Made by a program: the position numbers and the translations under genes
DNA from: RQOF01 sp964461135
GTDB lineage: Bacteria; Calditrichota; Calditrichia; RBG-13-44-9
NCBI GenBank assembly: GCA_964461135.1
Contig: CAYWTB010000025.1
Span: forward strand, 1-54,268
DNA: 54,268 nucleotides
Direction of reading: 5' to 3'
The notes under the pieces: generated by a model
Seen by the model: only the letters and a program-made list of their open reading frames with translations
Told to the model about the DNA's origin: nothing
Database searches by the model: none
In this document: positions 35,403-45,062 of the stretch, piece by piece
How positions within the stretch are numbered: position 1 is the stretch's first letter
How the letters are laid out: the number at the start of each line of letters is the position of its first letter

Positions 35403-38400
35403 TTAACGCACGACCACAAACTTACCTACAAATTCTCCATCCTCGGATTTTACCTGATAAACATATAATCCGCTGGCAATTTTCAATTCTTCCTTATTCT
35501 GTAAATTCCAGTTGTGAGATCCACCCTGGGCATCGGGATCTCCGGATAAGGCATCGTGTTCGATATCTTTAATCAGAATACCTGAGACTGTAAATATTCG
35601 TATGGTGCATTTATCAGGAAGATTGGTAAACATGACATGATTGGAATATTTATTTTGATCCCAGTCCGCCCGGATGTAATAGGGATTGGGAACCACCTTA
35701 ATCTGGTCCATATCAACATTGGTTCTCCGGACGCGGGGACCGGTCGTTTTGAAAGTGACCACATTTGAAATCTGAAAGGGCTTATTGGTCGTTATCACAT
35801 AAATATCACCCGATTTAAGAGAATTTTCCGTATCCTTGACCAGATAAACGAATGAGAAAATCCGGGAACCGGTGTACTTTCCGATCACACCCACACTATC
35901 TCCCTGATTGAACTCGCCATCGTTATTAACATCATAATATTGAGTTTGATGATATTCATTCAATTGTTTATTATACACCTTATAGGGAACGTCCAAGCCG
36001 TTAATATCCGTATCCACATTTCCCGGAAACTGAGGAAACTGAATTTCAAAATCATAAGGTTCCATAACTTCAGTGGTATGAATACCAAAAACATCATTAT
36101 TAGATGTTGACCAACCGGAAAGGTCGGCATTATAGACAGGAAGACTCGCAACATTGAAATCGATATATATACCGTCAACCAGAGGAGTCACCGCATTTGG
36201 ATTTGCGGAAGTCCCAAAGACATTAGTCATGGAATCCAGCAGGACCGTACCGGTATTGGTATCCATGATCCGCCAGTATTTTGCATTTCCATAGGGAGGT
36301 TGCAGGCTATCGAAGAAAGATATTTCATACAGATGACCGGTTATATCAGCCGGTTGAGCCACTTCCAGAACAACCTCGCCGCTTACCGGACCCTGGTAAT
36401 CAATATTGAGAACGGCGGGATCATCTCCGGTAATAGGAGGAGTAACCGGCGTAACTTTGACCTGATTCTGTTTCCTGGAACTTTCCAATGGTTGCAGGCC
36501 AATTTTTGCGGCTCCCTTATCAAAAGATGTGACTGAATAATAATAACTTATACCATTTTTTACATCCGAATCAATGTAACTGTATTTCAATCCAGTTTCA
36601 TTTCCCAGAACATCTCCTTTAAAGGTGCTTATTTCAAGCACATTCCCCACCTGGGGATCGCGGGTTGCCAGACCGGCCGGATCCTCCGGTCCGGTACCCA
36701 GGACAAAGAACATACCATCAAAATAGACAATAGTGCTATCCGGGTCAGGATTCGGTGGAAAGGTTAAATTCGGCTGATTATAATTTGGATCGGTGGTTGA
36801 AATTGTTCCGGAAAAAGGCATGGGGGTCCATTTATTTCCTATTTGGGATGCCACACAGAAAGCATTGGGTAGCCCGGCAGTGGACAGGGCTCTCTTGCTG
36901 TACTGATATAAAACTCCAGTGGACTGATTATAAACAATAAAATTATTGTCGCTGGTAAAATTTATGGTATATATCTGGCTTCCTTTAAACTGCCTGAAAC
37001 GCAGGGTATCCTGATCGAATTCTTTGAAATAAAAGCGGGCGGTGGTATTACCGCGAGTAATTCGGGTGATAACACTGTTGGCCGTTCTGGTTCCGTAAAT
37101 GTCATACTCTGCCAGCAGATTCCAATCGGTGGCCAATCCGGTTTTATTTTTGTAAACCCGGTATCCTTCAAAATCGACCTCACCGGTGAAGGGATCGGAT
37201 ATGCTTTCCGGGAAATTATCCCAACTCAGGTATACTTTCCGGTCCGAAGGATAGGCGGTCAGATTGGGTGAGGGCGGTGCTTCGGGAATAATAAATCCTT
37301 CATCATACGTCCTTTGGATGTTCCGGGTATTCTGCTGCAGATCTGCCAGGCTTTCGCCCATCACAATAGCCACGGTAACCGTATCTGTTTCACCCGGATT
37401 TAAGCGAATATTGGGACCGGTACATAGCAGCATGCGTACATCCTGCGGAGTCTCGAAAACTTCGTAGGGGAAATTGGGATCAGTGGTTTGTTCATTATTA
37501 AGCTGCTTGTACCTTAATATATCGAATCCACGGGCATCGGTATTGGATTCATCGCCTTCGCGGGTCCAGGTCTGAAATCCTGTCAGGTATGAGTTATTAA
37601 TGGGACTTCGGCCAACACCTTTTAACCAGACAGCACCGATGTATCCAGCCACGGTTTTCCAGTCCTTTTCATAACCGTCGTAGTCATAAGTGTAACCGAG
37701 GCTGAGTGCGGGGTCAAAACCAATCAGGTCATCATTGGAGCCCTGTGGTTCATTTATATCGGCGAAACCGATATCATTGTCCATGAAATAACCGGCATAA
37801 AGATTGCGAATGGGGAAATCATTCGAGTTTTGGATAATAAAATCCAGCACTATGGCATCTTCGGCAATGGGACTGGTCCAGGAATAGGTACGCTGATAAA
37901 CATGAACTCCCAGGGGTTTGGTATCGTAATCGGTGGTGGAGGGATCAATCCAAACGGCAGAATCTTTAGACATGAATGAACCGTACTCACAATAAGTGTC
38001 TTCATCGGACACAAAATCTCCATTGGCCGGATCCAGTTGTAATTCCGCTGAACGTTTTTGGTTAACCGAAACATCCAGATAAGGCCATAAAGACTGATAA
38101 TCTTCTTTATCCCGGTATTTCTGTTTAAAAATCGAATTACCGGCTTCAGGATAATCGCTGGGGAAAACCTGGTTACTGGTGAACAGTGGTGACGCCGTTC
38201 CCCATTCACAGAGATAACTTCCGGTATCTACCCGCCTTTCCCAGAAGAGGGTATCTCCGTTGGCAACAATGGGAATTTCTCCGCCAATCCAAAGGCTGGC
38301 GGAGTAGCAATAGGTCTGATTAGTTCCGGCCGGCCACTCTGCATTATCTCCGTCATCAAAGGTTCCGGTAGGAAAGTTACCATCATAACCGGTCCAGTCA

Positions 38401-38624
38401 GACGGCTTGACCCACAAACCCTGTTGACCGGTATTGGTTATACCATAACGGGTAAGTTCGCCAATACCAATCCAGGTAATATTAACATCCGGGAACGCAT
38501 TGCTGACCGTGGGTTTGCGGAACATCAATTTCCCGGTGATGGTATTTTTATCCAGGGCAAAAGATGAGGATAAAAATGCAAAAATTAGTAAAACAGAAAA
38601 GCAAATTTTAAGACATTTTATCAT
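35403..38624 (-). CDS. large secreted surface protein encoded beside the TonB receptor
   Basis: 1073 residues from the ATG at 38624 (GGAG upstream); a frame start at 38663 would overlap the receptor gene. A signal peptide ends near 'SSSFA'. The body holds no enzyme motif I recognise. A fibronectin-III-like segment lies near ~460-520 ('PSDRKVYLSWDNFPESI'), and 'NPYYIRADWDQNKYSNHVMF' opens a C-terminal beta-sandwich ending 'IASGLYVYQVKSEDGEFVGKFVVVR', a divergent form of the sorting domain. It starts 19 nt after the TonB receptor stop. A receptor/partner pair, the latter perhaps capturing a substrate at the surface, is a reasonable but unproved reading. Confidence 0.85.
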   Translation of the reverse strand: MIKCLKICFSVLLIFAFLSSSFALDKNTITGKLMFRKPTVSNAFPDVNITWIGIGELTRYGITNTGQQGLWVKPSDWTGYDGNFPTGTFDDGDNAEWPAGTNQTYCYSASLWIGGEIPIVANGDTLFWERRVDTGSYLCEWGTASPLFTSNQVFPSDYPEAGNSIFKQKYRDKEDYQSLWPYLDVSVNQKRSAELQLDPANGDFVSDEDTYCEYGSFMSKDSAVWIDPSTTDYDTKPLGVHVYQRTYSWTSPIAEDAIVLDFIIQNSNDFPIRNLYAGYFMDNDIGFADINEPQGSNDDLIGFDPALSLGYTYDYDGYEKDWKTVAGYIGAVWLKGVGRSPINNSYLTGFQTWTREGDESNTDARGFDILRYKQLNNEQTTDPNFPYEVFETPQDVRMLLCTGPNIRLNPGETDTVTVAIVMGESLADLQQNTRNIQRTYDEGFIIPEAPPSPNLTAYPSDRKVYLSWDNFPESISDPFTGEVDFEGYRVYKNKTGLATDWNLLAEYDIYGTRTANSVITRITRGNTTARFYFKEFDQDTLRFRQFKGSQIYTINFTSDNNFIVYNQSTGVLYQYSKRALSTAGLPNAFCVASQIGNKWTPMPFSGTISTTDPNYNQPNLTFPPNPDPDSTIVYFDGMFFVLGTGPEDPAGLATRDPQVGNVLEISTFKGDVLGNETGLKYSYIDSDVKNGISYYYSVTSFDKGAAKIGLQPLESSRKQNQVKVTPVTPPITGDDPAVLNIDYQGPVSGEVVLEVAQPADITGHLYEISFFDSLQPPYGNAKYWRIMDTNTGTVLLDSMTNVFGTSANPNAVTPLVDGIYIDFNVASLPVYNADLSGWSTSNNDVFGIHTTEVMEPYDFEIQFPQFPGNVDTDINGLDVPYKVYNKQLNEYHQTQYYDVNNDGEFNQGDSVGVIGKYTGSRIFSFVYLVKDTENSLKSGDIYVITTNKPFQISNVVTFKTTGPRVRRTNVDMDQIKVVPNPYYIRADWDQNKYSNHVMFTNLPDKCTIRIFTVSGILIKDIEHDALSGDPDAQGGSHNWNLQNKEELKIASGLYVYQVKSEDGEFVGKFVVVR

Positions 38625-38643
38625 CGTTTTCTCCAAAAAATTA

Positions 38644-41600
38644 TTAGAGAGAATACTGAGCACTTATCCCAAAGCGGATAATACGCGGAATACCATAATA
38701 GTTGGGACGTGTAACATACTCTTTCCAGGTGTCAAGTTTATCATTGTAGAAAGCAACAGGATCCGGATTACCCTGGGCATTCAAATAACCCCATCTGGTC
38801 GCTTCGGAAGTATATAATGCTTCCTCATAGGGAGGCCGATAACCATTGTCATCAGCGGTTCCCGTTGTTAACCAGATCTGGGTCACGTTCTTAGTATTGA
38901 AAAGATTTCGGACGTCCGTGAACAGGGACATTTTAAAGCTTCCACCCAGTGAGATGAACTTCTCCACCCGAAGATCTGCGCGATAGGTTGAGGGCATCCT
39001 GCGTGAACCCAGGTCTCCCGGGTTACCTTTCAGATCTTCCGGTGTGTAGGGAGTTCCTGTATTGTAATTCATATATAAATTGGTAATCAAATCCTGCAGT
39101 GGCTTAAGACCCATAAATTCCGGTCCCCAGTCCCTGGGAAGATAGAAATTCAGATCAAGCTTGAAAGAATGGGTGACGTCAAATTCCAGGGGATATTCCT
39201 TTCTGGGTAATTCTCCACCTCCCAACTGAGCCCAGCGGTAATAAAATTCCCGGGAGGATGAGCCGCTGCCTTTAGCATCCATGTAAGAATACGCAATGGA
39301 GCCGGAAAAAAAGCGGGATGGCCTTTTTTCAAAAATAAAATCCACACCTTTGACTTTGGCAAAATCGGTTATCTGGAATATGGTATACTGAGCCGGCCGT
39401 CCCTGCCAGATGGAAGTAAACTGCCGGGTGCTTAACAGTTTTTCGATATCCTTATTATAGGCATTAACTTCCAGGGACATATCACTTCCCAGACGGTGTT
39501 TTAATGCAACGGCATACATGGTCTGTTTCTCGGGAGGCAGATCGGGATTTCCAATGAGTGGCACACCACTGGTGAAATCTGCCTGAATACTCTGATAAAT
39601 TTCACCCAGATCCGGTACCTGGAAAAACTTTCCGTAGTTTGCCCGCATCAGGGTTCTGTCTGAAACGGCAAACGCAATACCAAAACGCGGGCTCCACTGT
39701 TCTTTTACGGAAGCCTGCTTGTAACCTTCTTCCAGATTATTAATATTTTTTACCACTTCTGAATGGGGGTGGAAATAATCATATCTCAAGCCAACATTGA
39801 CAATCATATCTTCATATTCAATTTTGTCCTGGATATAACCGGCTGCGGTGGTTGGTTTTTTCTTATAATAGTCAAAATAGGGGTTAACATTCAGAAACTG
39901 GATATCGGTTACCTCCAGCTCCGCGTAGTTGGTCTTTCCGCCAAATTTAATAAAGTTATATTTATCCAACTGTCCCTGAAAAGACATTTCGAATTCATAC
40001 TTTTGTGTGCTTCTTTCATGCCACCAGGGGGTGAATCCATATGCAAAATAACCAAATTTGTCGGCCGGAACACGGGCATTCCAGATATTTCCCTGGTAAG
40101 CAAATTTTTGCAGATCCGGATTCTCCCGGTCCCGCAGATACTGGCGGTAACCGTCGATATCGAAGGGGACATATTCCACATCAGTGCCGTCTGCATTGAG
40201 CGTCCAGTATCCGGTAGTCAGATAACGGTTCTGATAGGCATCCAATTTCTGATCCAGGGTTACCCAATTAATACTGCCATCCTGACCATATTTAAAATAA
40301 CCCAGACCCTCATAATAATTGAGAAAGGCCTGCTGTTCTGTCATACCTAAACGCCATTCATAATTTTCCATATCAAAGTAGGGATTGGTCAGGGACGGCG
40401 TTTGATTTGCTTCGGCTGCCCAGGGTAGACGGTTATTAACCAGCTGGAAATCCTGATACTGCCTGCCACCCTCTCCGTAGAGATGATATTGAGTGTTAAA
40501 ATAACTGGCGGTCAAATCATAAAAAAATTTATTACTGAGCATATGGGTCAGGGTACTGCTCAAAAGATAACTGTCACTCCCGCGTTCGGGAATCAGATCA
40601 ATCCAGGGACCCACATTATGAATGTGAGCATCACTATTATAAAGATAATATATACCATTGTTGTAATTACCGCTGATGAAAAACCGGATATTCGGATGGA
40701 GATCTGCCTGCAGTTTAAAGGTAGCTCCCTTGGCATTATCACTATTGTTCCGTATGGGATAATTGATAATGGAAGGATCTCTGATTGCCTGGTCTTCCAG
40801 AAATCCATTGACAAAAAAAGTCAATCTCCGCGACGTTAAAGGAACAGGGCCGCCCAGGTTACCGGCATATTTTATATAACCATTATCATACCTGCCAGTC
40901 ATAAAATCATTGGACTGGCCTTCAAAAAACACATTGTATTTATCCTTCGCTCCTGATTTGGTAATAACCTGCACCACTCCGGATAAGGCCTCGCCATATT
41001 CAGCGTTGAAACCGCCGGTCATAATGGTGAGCTGTTCTATGGCATTTATATCTACCGTTGTTCCGCGACTGTTGTAGGTGGGATCGTTGGTATTCACGCC
41101 ATCCACATAATATGTCAACTCACCGGAACGACCACCCCGGATATGAATACCGCCGGAACCTCCTTCGGTTGTCACCGCTCCGGCCTGATTCTGGATGACA
41201 CCTACAAAGGTTGTGACCGGTTTACGTTTGATCTGTTCCGCACCCAGCTCAACCATATTACCAGTCTGATCCCTCTGAATAATAGGTTTATCCGCCACGA
41301 CCTCCACCACTTCCCCTTCAATGGCTTCCACTTCCATTTTGGTATCTATTCTGGTCTTTTGATCAGGCGTAACAACCACATCAGTAAACCGTTGAGTAGA
41401 ATAGCCGACATAAGCAAATTCCAGGATATAGGTACCTGCCGGTAGGTTCAAAATAAGAAAATAACCATCCACATCAGTCGTGGCTCCCAACATGGTATTC
41501 ATCAGAACCACGTTGACGCCTATCAGAGGATCATTTGTCTCCCGGTCCAGAACAACACCCTCAATTTTGCCGGCAATCCGGCTTGACTGTGCAAAAACAT

Positions 41601-41658
41601 TTTCAATAAATGCAGAAAGGACCAGGAAAATGTAAAATACCGTTACATATCGTTTCAT
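38644..41658 (-). CDS. TonB-dependent receptor with carboxypeptidase-regulatory-like N-terminal domain
   Basis: Outer-membrane receptor of 1004 residues. After the signal peptide comes a CarboxypepD_reg-like beta-sandwich (~28-110; 'GVVLDRETNDPLIGVNVVL', 'GYFLILNLPAGTYIL'). A plug domain follows (~120-250; 'GGSGGIHIRGGRSGELTYYVDGV', 'FNAEYGEALSGVVQVITKSG'), and then the 22-strand barrel ends in 'GISAQYSL'. This is the SusC/OmpA-link-like architecture without an obvious SusD partner. The substrate is not evident. It is the first gene of the five-gene surface operon. AGAGG lies before the ATG. Confidence 0.9.
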   Translation of the reverse strand: MKRYVTVFYIFLVLSAFIENVFAQSSRIAGKIEGVVLDRETNDPLIGVNVVLMNTMLGATTDVDGYFLILNLPAGTYILEFAYVGYSTQRFTDVVVTPDQKTRIDTKMEVEAIEGEVVEVVADKPIIQRDQTGNMVELGAEQIKRKPVTTFVGVIQNQAGAVTTEGGSGGIHIRGGRSGELTYYVDGVNTNDPTYNSRGTTVDINAIEQLTIMTGGFNAEYGEALSGVVQVITKSGAKDKYNVFFEGQSNDFMTGRYDNGYIKYAGNLGGPVPLTSRRLTFFVNGFLEDQAIRDPSIINYPIRNNSDNAKGATFKLQADLHPNIRFFISGNYNNGIYYLYNSDAHIHNVGPWIDLIPERGSDSYLLSSTLTHMLSNKFFYDLTASYFNTQYHLYGEGGRQYQDFQLVNNRLPWAAEANQTPSLTNPYFDMENYEWRLGMTEQQAFLNYYEGLGYFKYGQDGSINWVTLDQKLDAYQNRYLTTGYWTLNADGTDVEYVPFDIDGYRQYLRDRENPDLQKFAYQGNIWNARVPADKFGYFAYGFTPWWHERSTQKYEFEMSFQGQLDKYNFIKFGGKTNYAELEVTDIQFLNVNPYFDYYKKKPTTAAGYIQDKIEYEDMIVNVGLRYDYFHPHSEVVKNINNLEEGYKQASVKEQWSPRFGIAFAVSDRTLMRANYGKFFQVPDLGEIYQSIQADFTSGVPLIGNPDLPPEKQTMYAVALKHRLGSDMSLEVNAYNKDIEKLLSTRQFTSIWQGRPAQYTIFQITDFAKVKGVDFIFEKRPSRFFSGSIAYSYMDAKGSGSSSREFYYRWAQLGGGELPRKEYPLEFDVTHSFKLDLNFYLPRDWGPEFMGLKPLQDLITNLYMNYNTGTPYTPEDLKGNPGDLGSRRMPSTYRADLRVEKFISLGGSFKMSLFTDVRNLFNTKNVTQIWLTTGTADDNGYRPPYEEALYTSEATRWGYLNAQGNPDPVAFYNDKLDTWKEYVTRPNYYGIPRIIRFGISAQYSL

Positions 41659-42133
41659 AGAAACCTCTTGAGAGTTGTTTTGTATAAACTTATACCGATA
41701 AATAGCCTGGTGAACATCTTATTGCAATAAAATAATGGAGAAACCAGAGCAGTAATGATGACGCAGACTTAAAAAATGAGAGAGGAAAGATATAAATCTG
41801 TACAAATCAAAACTATTGTATCTTCTATATAATAAAGTTTTCCTCCGATTTTCCTCTCAATATTTTAAATTATCAACACGAGTACAAAAATCCTGCCAAT
41901 AAAGTTGTAATTTTTTATAAGTTAAATAATGACAGTGACTTGAGGATTAGTTGTTATCTCTCATTAATTTAAACTAAGAAAAAAATTTCCTATCTTTGGG
42001 GAAAATTATTTCCTACTGCCAGTTGAGGTTTTAAATCCTTTTCGCTTAAAACACTAAATTTTCAAGTATTATAAAAAAAAAATGACCCCACATGCAAGCA
42101 TGAAAAAATTTTTAGCGGATCGAAGCAATTGTT
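41659..42133. other. 475-bp AT-rich intergenic region upstream of the TonB operon
   Basis: Non-coding. It holds a candidate promoter near the receptor gene. Near 42071-42102 a short dyad (CATGC-AA-GCATG) and an A10 run may act, on the minus strand, as a weak terminator for the PilZ gene. I see nothing else that can be named in it. Confidence 0.6.
41699..41727 (-). promoter_or_regulatory. candidate promoter of the TonB/T9SS operon
   Basis: On the minus strand TTGCAA (41727-41722), a 17-nt spacer and TATTTA (41704-41699), about 40 nt before the receptor start. Other AT-rich boxes exist further upstream, so this is tentative. Confidence 0.3.
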
Positions 42134-42469
42134 TTATTTTTCTATGCCTGGATAGACCCGGAGCAGTTTTTTAAGATCATCATCCTCTATCTGTACAAAC
42201 TCAATACCGATATGATAATTATTTCCGCTCATTTTCTGAATGTGTCTGACCTGTCCGGTAATATCAACAACCTCGTCCCCGGCAGCCAGATGAATTTTGA
42301 TGGGTGTATCAACAGGAAGGGTGCTCTTATCTTTTATCTTTACCCCTTCCCGGCTAAGATCTTCGCTCAGGGCCATTCCAGCCTGTACGACCCGCCCTTC
42401 ATGATCCAGGATATCATAGGAAATAAAAAGTTGGGCATCAACACGAACTGATTTTCGTAATTCTTTCAT
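42134..42469 (-). CDS. PilZ-domain protein
   Basis: A stand-alone 111-residue PilZ domain, a cyclic-di-GMP receptor fold. The two ligand motifs are 'RKSVRVDA' (RxxxR) near the N-terminus and 'DLSREGVKI' (D/NxSxxG) about 35 residues later, both intact. The target is unknown. It follows a small conserved gene and manC, so control of polysaccharide output is a fair guess. The start has GAGG in front and lies just past the previous stop. Confidence 0.88.
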   Translation of the reverse strand: MKELRKSVRVDAQLFISYDILDHEGRVVQAGMALSEDLSREGVKIKDKSTLPVDTPIKIHLAAGDEVVDITGQVRHIQKMSGNNYHIGIEFVQIEDDDLKKLLRVYPGIEK

Positions 42470-42471
42470 GG

Positions 42472-42750
42472 CTATGCCTCTATTTTATTATCAAACAGTT
42501 CTAATTTTTCCCGCACTCTTGGAGAAATATAAAGATTATTCAGATTTTCGTTTTTCAATTGCCCGATCAGCATTTCAAGATTAATTTCCCCAGAATTGTT
42601 TTTATTTAAAAAGAAAATACGCCGATCCTCCAATGTGCATAATCCTCCTTTAAAGTAACCGAATTCCTGCCGGATTTCAATCCCGAGTTTTCCCAGAATC
42701 TCACACATTTCATCAAGGAGCAACTGAGTCTCGGGATGGGATTTAGTCAT
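42472..42750 (-). CDS. small conserved-looking protein of unknown function
   Basis: About 92 residues from the ATG at 42750; ATGs at 42783 and 42792 would overlap the end of manC and remain possible, since no start has a good ribosome site. There is no signal peptide or membrane helix. The sequence is a compact alpha/beta domain with 'GYFKGGLCTLEDRRIFFLN' in the middle and 'NLYISPRVREKLEL' near the end. I recall similar short proteins in FCB genomes but cannot name them. It is wedged between manC and the PilZ gene, nearly overlapping both. Confidence 0.65.
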   Translation of the reverse strand: MTKSHPETQLLLDEMCEILGKLGIEIRQEFGYFKGGLCTLEDRRIFFLNKNNSGEINLEMLIGQLKNENLNNLYISPRVREKLELFDNKIEA

Positions 42751-42769
42751 ATTTTTTTTGGTTCTTTTT

Positions 42770-43849
42770 CTAGAGATATTCATCCATGCCATTCTTTTTT
42801 AATTTTTCCACAATATCTTTTACATCCTGGCTGCGATTCTTACGACATATCAGCAGAGCGTCTCCGGTATCGACAACAATCAAATTTCTCACACCAACCA
42901 GGGCAATCAATTTTTTAGGAGCATACACATAATTATCACTTGAATCTACCACCTGCAGTCCTTTATAATCTCCGGCATTTTTATTTTTATCTTTTTCCGA
43001 AATTTCATAAACTACTTCCCAGCTGCCCACGTCATTCCACCCCATGTTGGTGGGAATTACGCAAACGTTCTGGGAGGTCTGCATCACACCATAATCTATG
43101 GAAATACCCCGGATTCGCTTATATACATCCAGGATGGTGGCATTATAGGTTTTTTTATTTAAATGTGATTTAAGTAAATTTAATCCTTCATACAGCTCAG
43201 GCAATTTATCTTCGATTTCCTTCAAAATGGATGACGCTTTCCAGATGAACATGCCGCTGTTCCAGTAAAAATCCCCGCTCTCCAGAAAGCGCATTGCCGT
43301 CTCCGGATTGGGTTTTTCGGCAAATGTTTTCACTTTGTAGATGGCGTGACCATTAAATTTTGAAACTTCCTTACCACGCTGGATATATCCATATCCGGTA
43401 GAAGGATGGGTGGGGGTAATTCCCAGGGTTACCAGGCTGCCGGAATCCGCTGCAAAAGTGGTTGCCTGGCGGATAACCGCCTGGAATTCTTTTTTATTGG
43501 AGATCAGATGATCTGCCGGTAAAACCACCATGAGTCCATCGGCATCCGCCTGTTGAATAATGGTGGCGGCCAGACCGATACAGGGGGCGGTATTTCTGCC
43601 AAAAGGCTCTATAATAAAATTTTTTTCAGTTAATTTGGGAATCTGTTTAGCGATAATTTCTTTCTGTTCAGCATTAGTCACCACAAAAATATGTGAGAGA
43701 TCCACCATACCCTTTAAACGCTTAAAAGTTGCCTGGATCATGGTTTCATGATTCAGAATATCAAGCACCTGTTTAGGATTTCTGGTGCGGCTGCGCGGCC
43801 AAAACCGGGTGCCCACTCCTCCCGCCATGAGAACCGTGAAGATTTTCAT
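42770..43849 (-). CDS. manC: mannose-1-phosphate guanylyltransferase
   Basis: Forms GDP-mannose from mannose 1-phosphate and GTP. The nucleotidyltransferase motif 'LMAGGVGTRFWPRSR' and 'NPKQVL' are at the N-terminus, with 'EPFGRNTAPCIGLAA', 'VLPADHLI', 'FAEKPN', 'YWNSGMFIWKA' and 'GWNDVGSWEVV' following. At 359 aa it lacks the C-terminal isomerase domain of bifunctional enzymes, so it is the single-function type. The ATG directly follows the stop of the TPR lipoprotein gene (TAG-ATG). Substrate would come from the phosphohexomutase encoded at 13 kb. Confidence 0.93.
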   Translation of the reverse strand: MKIFTVLMAGGVGTRFWPRSRTRNPKQVLDILNHETMIQATFKRLKGMVDLSHIFVVTNAEQKEIIAKQIPKLTEKNFIIEPFGRNTAPCIGLAATIIQQADADGLMVVLPADHLISNKKEFQAVIRQATTFAADSGSLVTLGITPTHPSTGYGYIQRGKEVSKFNGHAIYKVKTFAEKPNPETAMRFLESGDFYWNSGMFIWKASSILKEIEDKLPELYEGLNLLKSHLNKKTYNATILDVYKRIRGISIDYGVMQTSQNVCVIPTNMGWNDVGSWEVVYEISEKDKNKNAGDYKGLQVVDSSDNYVYAPKKLIALVGVRNLIVVDTGDALLICRKNRSQDVKDIVEKLKKNGMDEYL

Positions 43850-44797
43850 CTATTCACCTCCCTGGGGTGTATTACCATAAAGCAACTCCCGGTAATCTTC
43901 AATCCTTTCTCTTACCAGGTAGTTTTGCGGATCAATCTGGCGGAGTGAATCCAGGATAGTTCTGGCTGATTCATAATCTTTTTTATGAACATAAGTATCT
44001 ACCAGATTTGCCAGGGCAATAACGTAATTCAGTCTTAGCTGGATAGCCCGCTGGTAGTGAACAACAGCCTGATCATAATCTCCCAGGGCATCCAGCAGGT
44101 AAGCCACATTGTTATGAGCCGGCGGATAATCTGGTTTCTTATCCAGAGCCTTCTTAAAACAGATTACTGCGCTGTCGAGATTTCCATAATAATAATATGA
44201 TACTCCCAGATTATTCCAGGCATCCACATAATTGGAGTCTATTTCAAGTGCTCTCCGGTAATTGGCAATCTGAAGGTCCAGGTTATCCATCCGGGTTGTT
44301 TTTTCCACCAACTCGAATGCCTGGATTTTCAATTTTCCGTCAACAATCTCAGCTGTCTTGGTGCGGTTGAGACGAGCCTGCTCATAAAAAGGATTTACCC
44401 GCAAAGCCTGGTCGAAAAAACCCAAAGCCTGCTTATATTCGCCGCGCAGAAAATGCATATATCCAAGATTATTCCAGGCCTGGTGATAAAGGGTGTCAAT
44501 TTCCACCGCTTTTTCAAAATAAATGATGGCACTATCCAATTTACCCAGGCGATGATAGGCAAGTCCAACAAAATTATTAACTTCAGCATCATCCGGTATA
44601 ATCTCTAATGCTCTTTTCCAACCCCGGATAGCTTCCCTGTATTTCTGCGCCTGATAATAATCAATGGCATCACCAACATAGTTTTCAGCCACATCTTGCG
44701 CCGTTTCCCGTGGCTGGGGTTTTTCCTTTTTGAAAATGCCGGCACAATTTACCAGCAGGAGCAGAACGACAGAGAACAGTAAAAATTTTTTAATCAT
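43850..44797 (-). CDS. TPR-repeat lipoprotein
   Basis: 315 residues with a signal peptide and lipobox (LLVNC). The mature protein is a chain of tetratricopeptide repeats from ~35 to 300 ('AWNNLGYMHFLRGEYKQAL', 'AWNNLGVSYYYYGNLDSAV', 'AHNNVAYLLDALGDYDQAV'). Such proteins act as scaffolds for envelope or polysaccharide machinery. Start choice lies between ATGs at 44806 and 44797; GAGG precedes the second. It abuts manC, which suggests co-expression. Confidence 0.85.
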   Translation of the reverse strand: MIKKFLLFSVVLLLLVNCAGIFKKEKPQPRETAQDVAENYVGDAIDYYQAQKYREAIRGWKRALEIIPDDAEVNNFVGLAYHRLGKLDSAIIYFEKAVEIDTLYHQAWNNLGYMHFLRGEYKQALGFFDQALRVNPFYEQARLNRTKTAEIVDGKLKIQAFELVEKTTRMDNLDLQIANYRRALEIDSNYVDAWNNLGVSYYYYGNLDSAVICFKKALDKKPDYPPAHNNVAYLLDALGDYDQAVVHYQRAIQLRLNYVIALANLVDTYVHKKDYESARTILDSLRQIDPQNYLVRERIEDYRELLYGNTPQGGE

Positions 44798-44844
44798 CGC
44801 CCTCATCTCTCTTTTTTACAATATATTACTTCAATTTTTAATTA

Positions 44845-45060
44845 TCAAGTTTTAAAATACCGGTCCGGGGTTACTATAAAAATTATTTCCTGACCGGATG
44901 GAATAATCCCGGTGATTTGAAGACTATCGTTTTTATAACCACTGTTGAACCAGGCATACCTGATACCGGTTCTGGTGTCCTGATATCCCCCGGACAGTAA
45001 AAATTGGTTTACAAAATGCACCATAATCATTACAACCTGTACCGGGGAAAAATTATGCAA
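44845..45060 (-). CDS. possible 71-residue protein downstream of dapF
   Basis: A frame that starts three bases after the dapF stop and fills the gap before the TPR lipoprotein gene. There is no signal peptide, no motif and no clear Shine-Dalgarno site. The composition (Ile/Val-rich start, 'SGGYQDTRTGIRYAWFNSGY') does not look random, and its phase fills a gap that would otherwise be empty. It could be a real small gene or a decayed remnant. Confidence 0.3.
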   Translation of the reverse strand: MHNFSPVQVVMIMVHFVNQFLLSGGYQDTRTGIRYAWFNSGYKNDSLQITGIIPSGQEIIFIVTPDRYFKT

Positions 45061-45062
45061 TT

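Noticed and set aside
39763..40350. A 195-codon plus-strand frame inside the TonB receptor gene
   Set aside because: It lies wholly antisense to a well-supported receptor, lacks a ribosome site and has no recognisable domain; it is a shadow of the barrel-coding sequence.
42071..42102. CATGC-AA-GCATG plus A10 as a full intrinsic terminator after the PilZ gene
   Set aside because: The stem is only five pairs, and the A/T run is separated from it; recorded only as a possibility in the intergenic entry.
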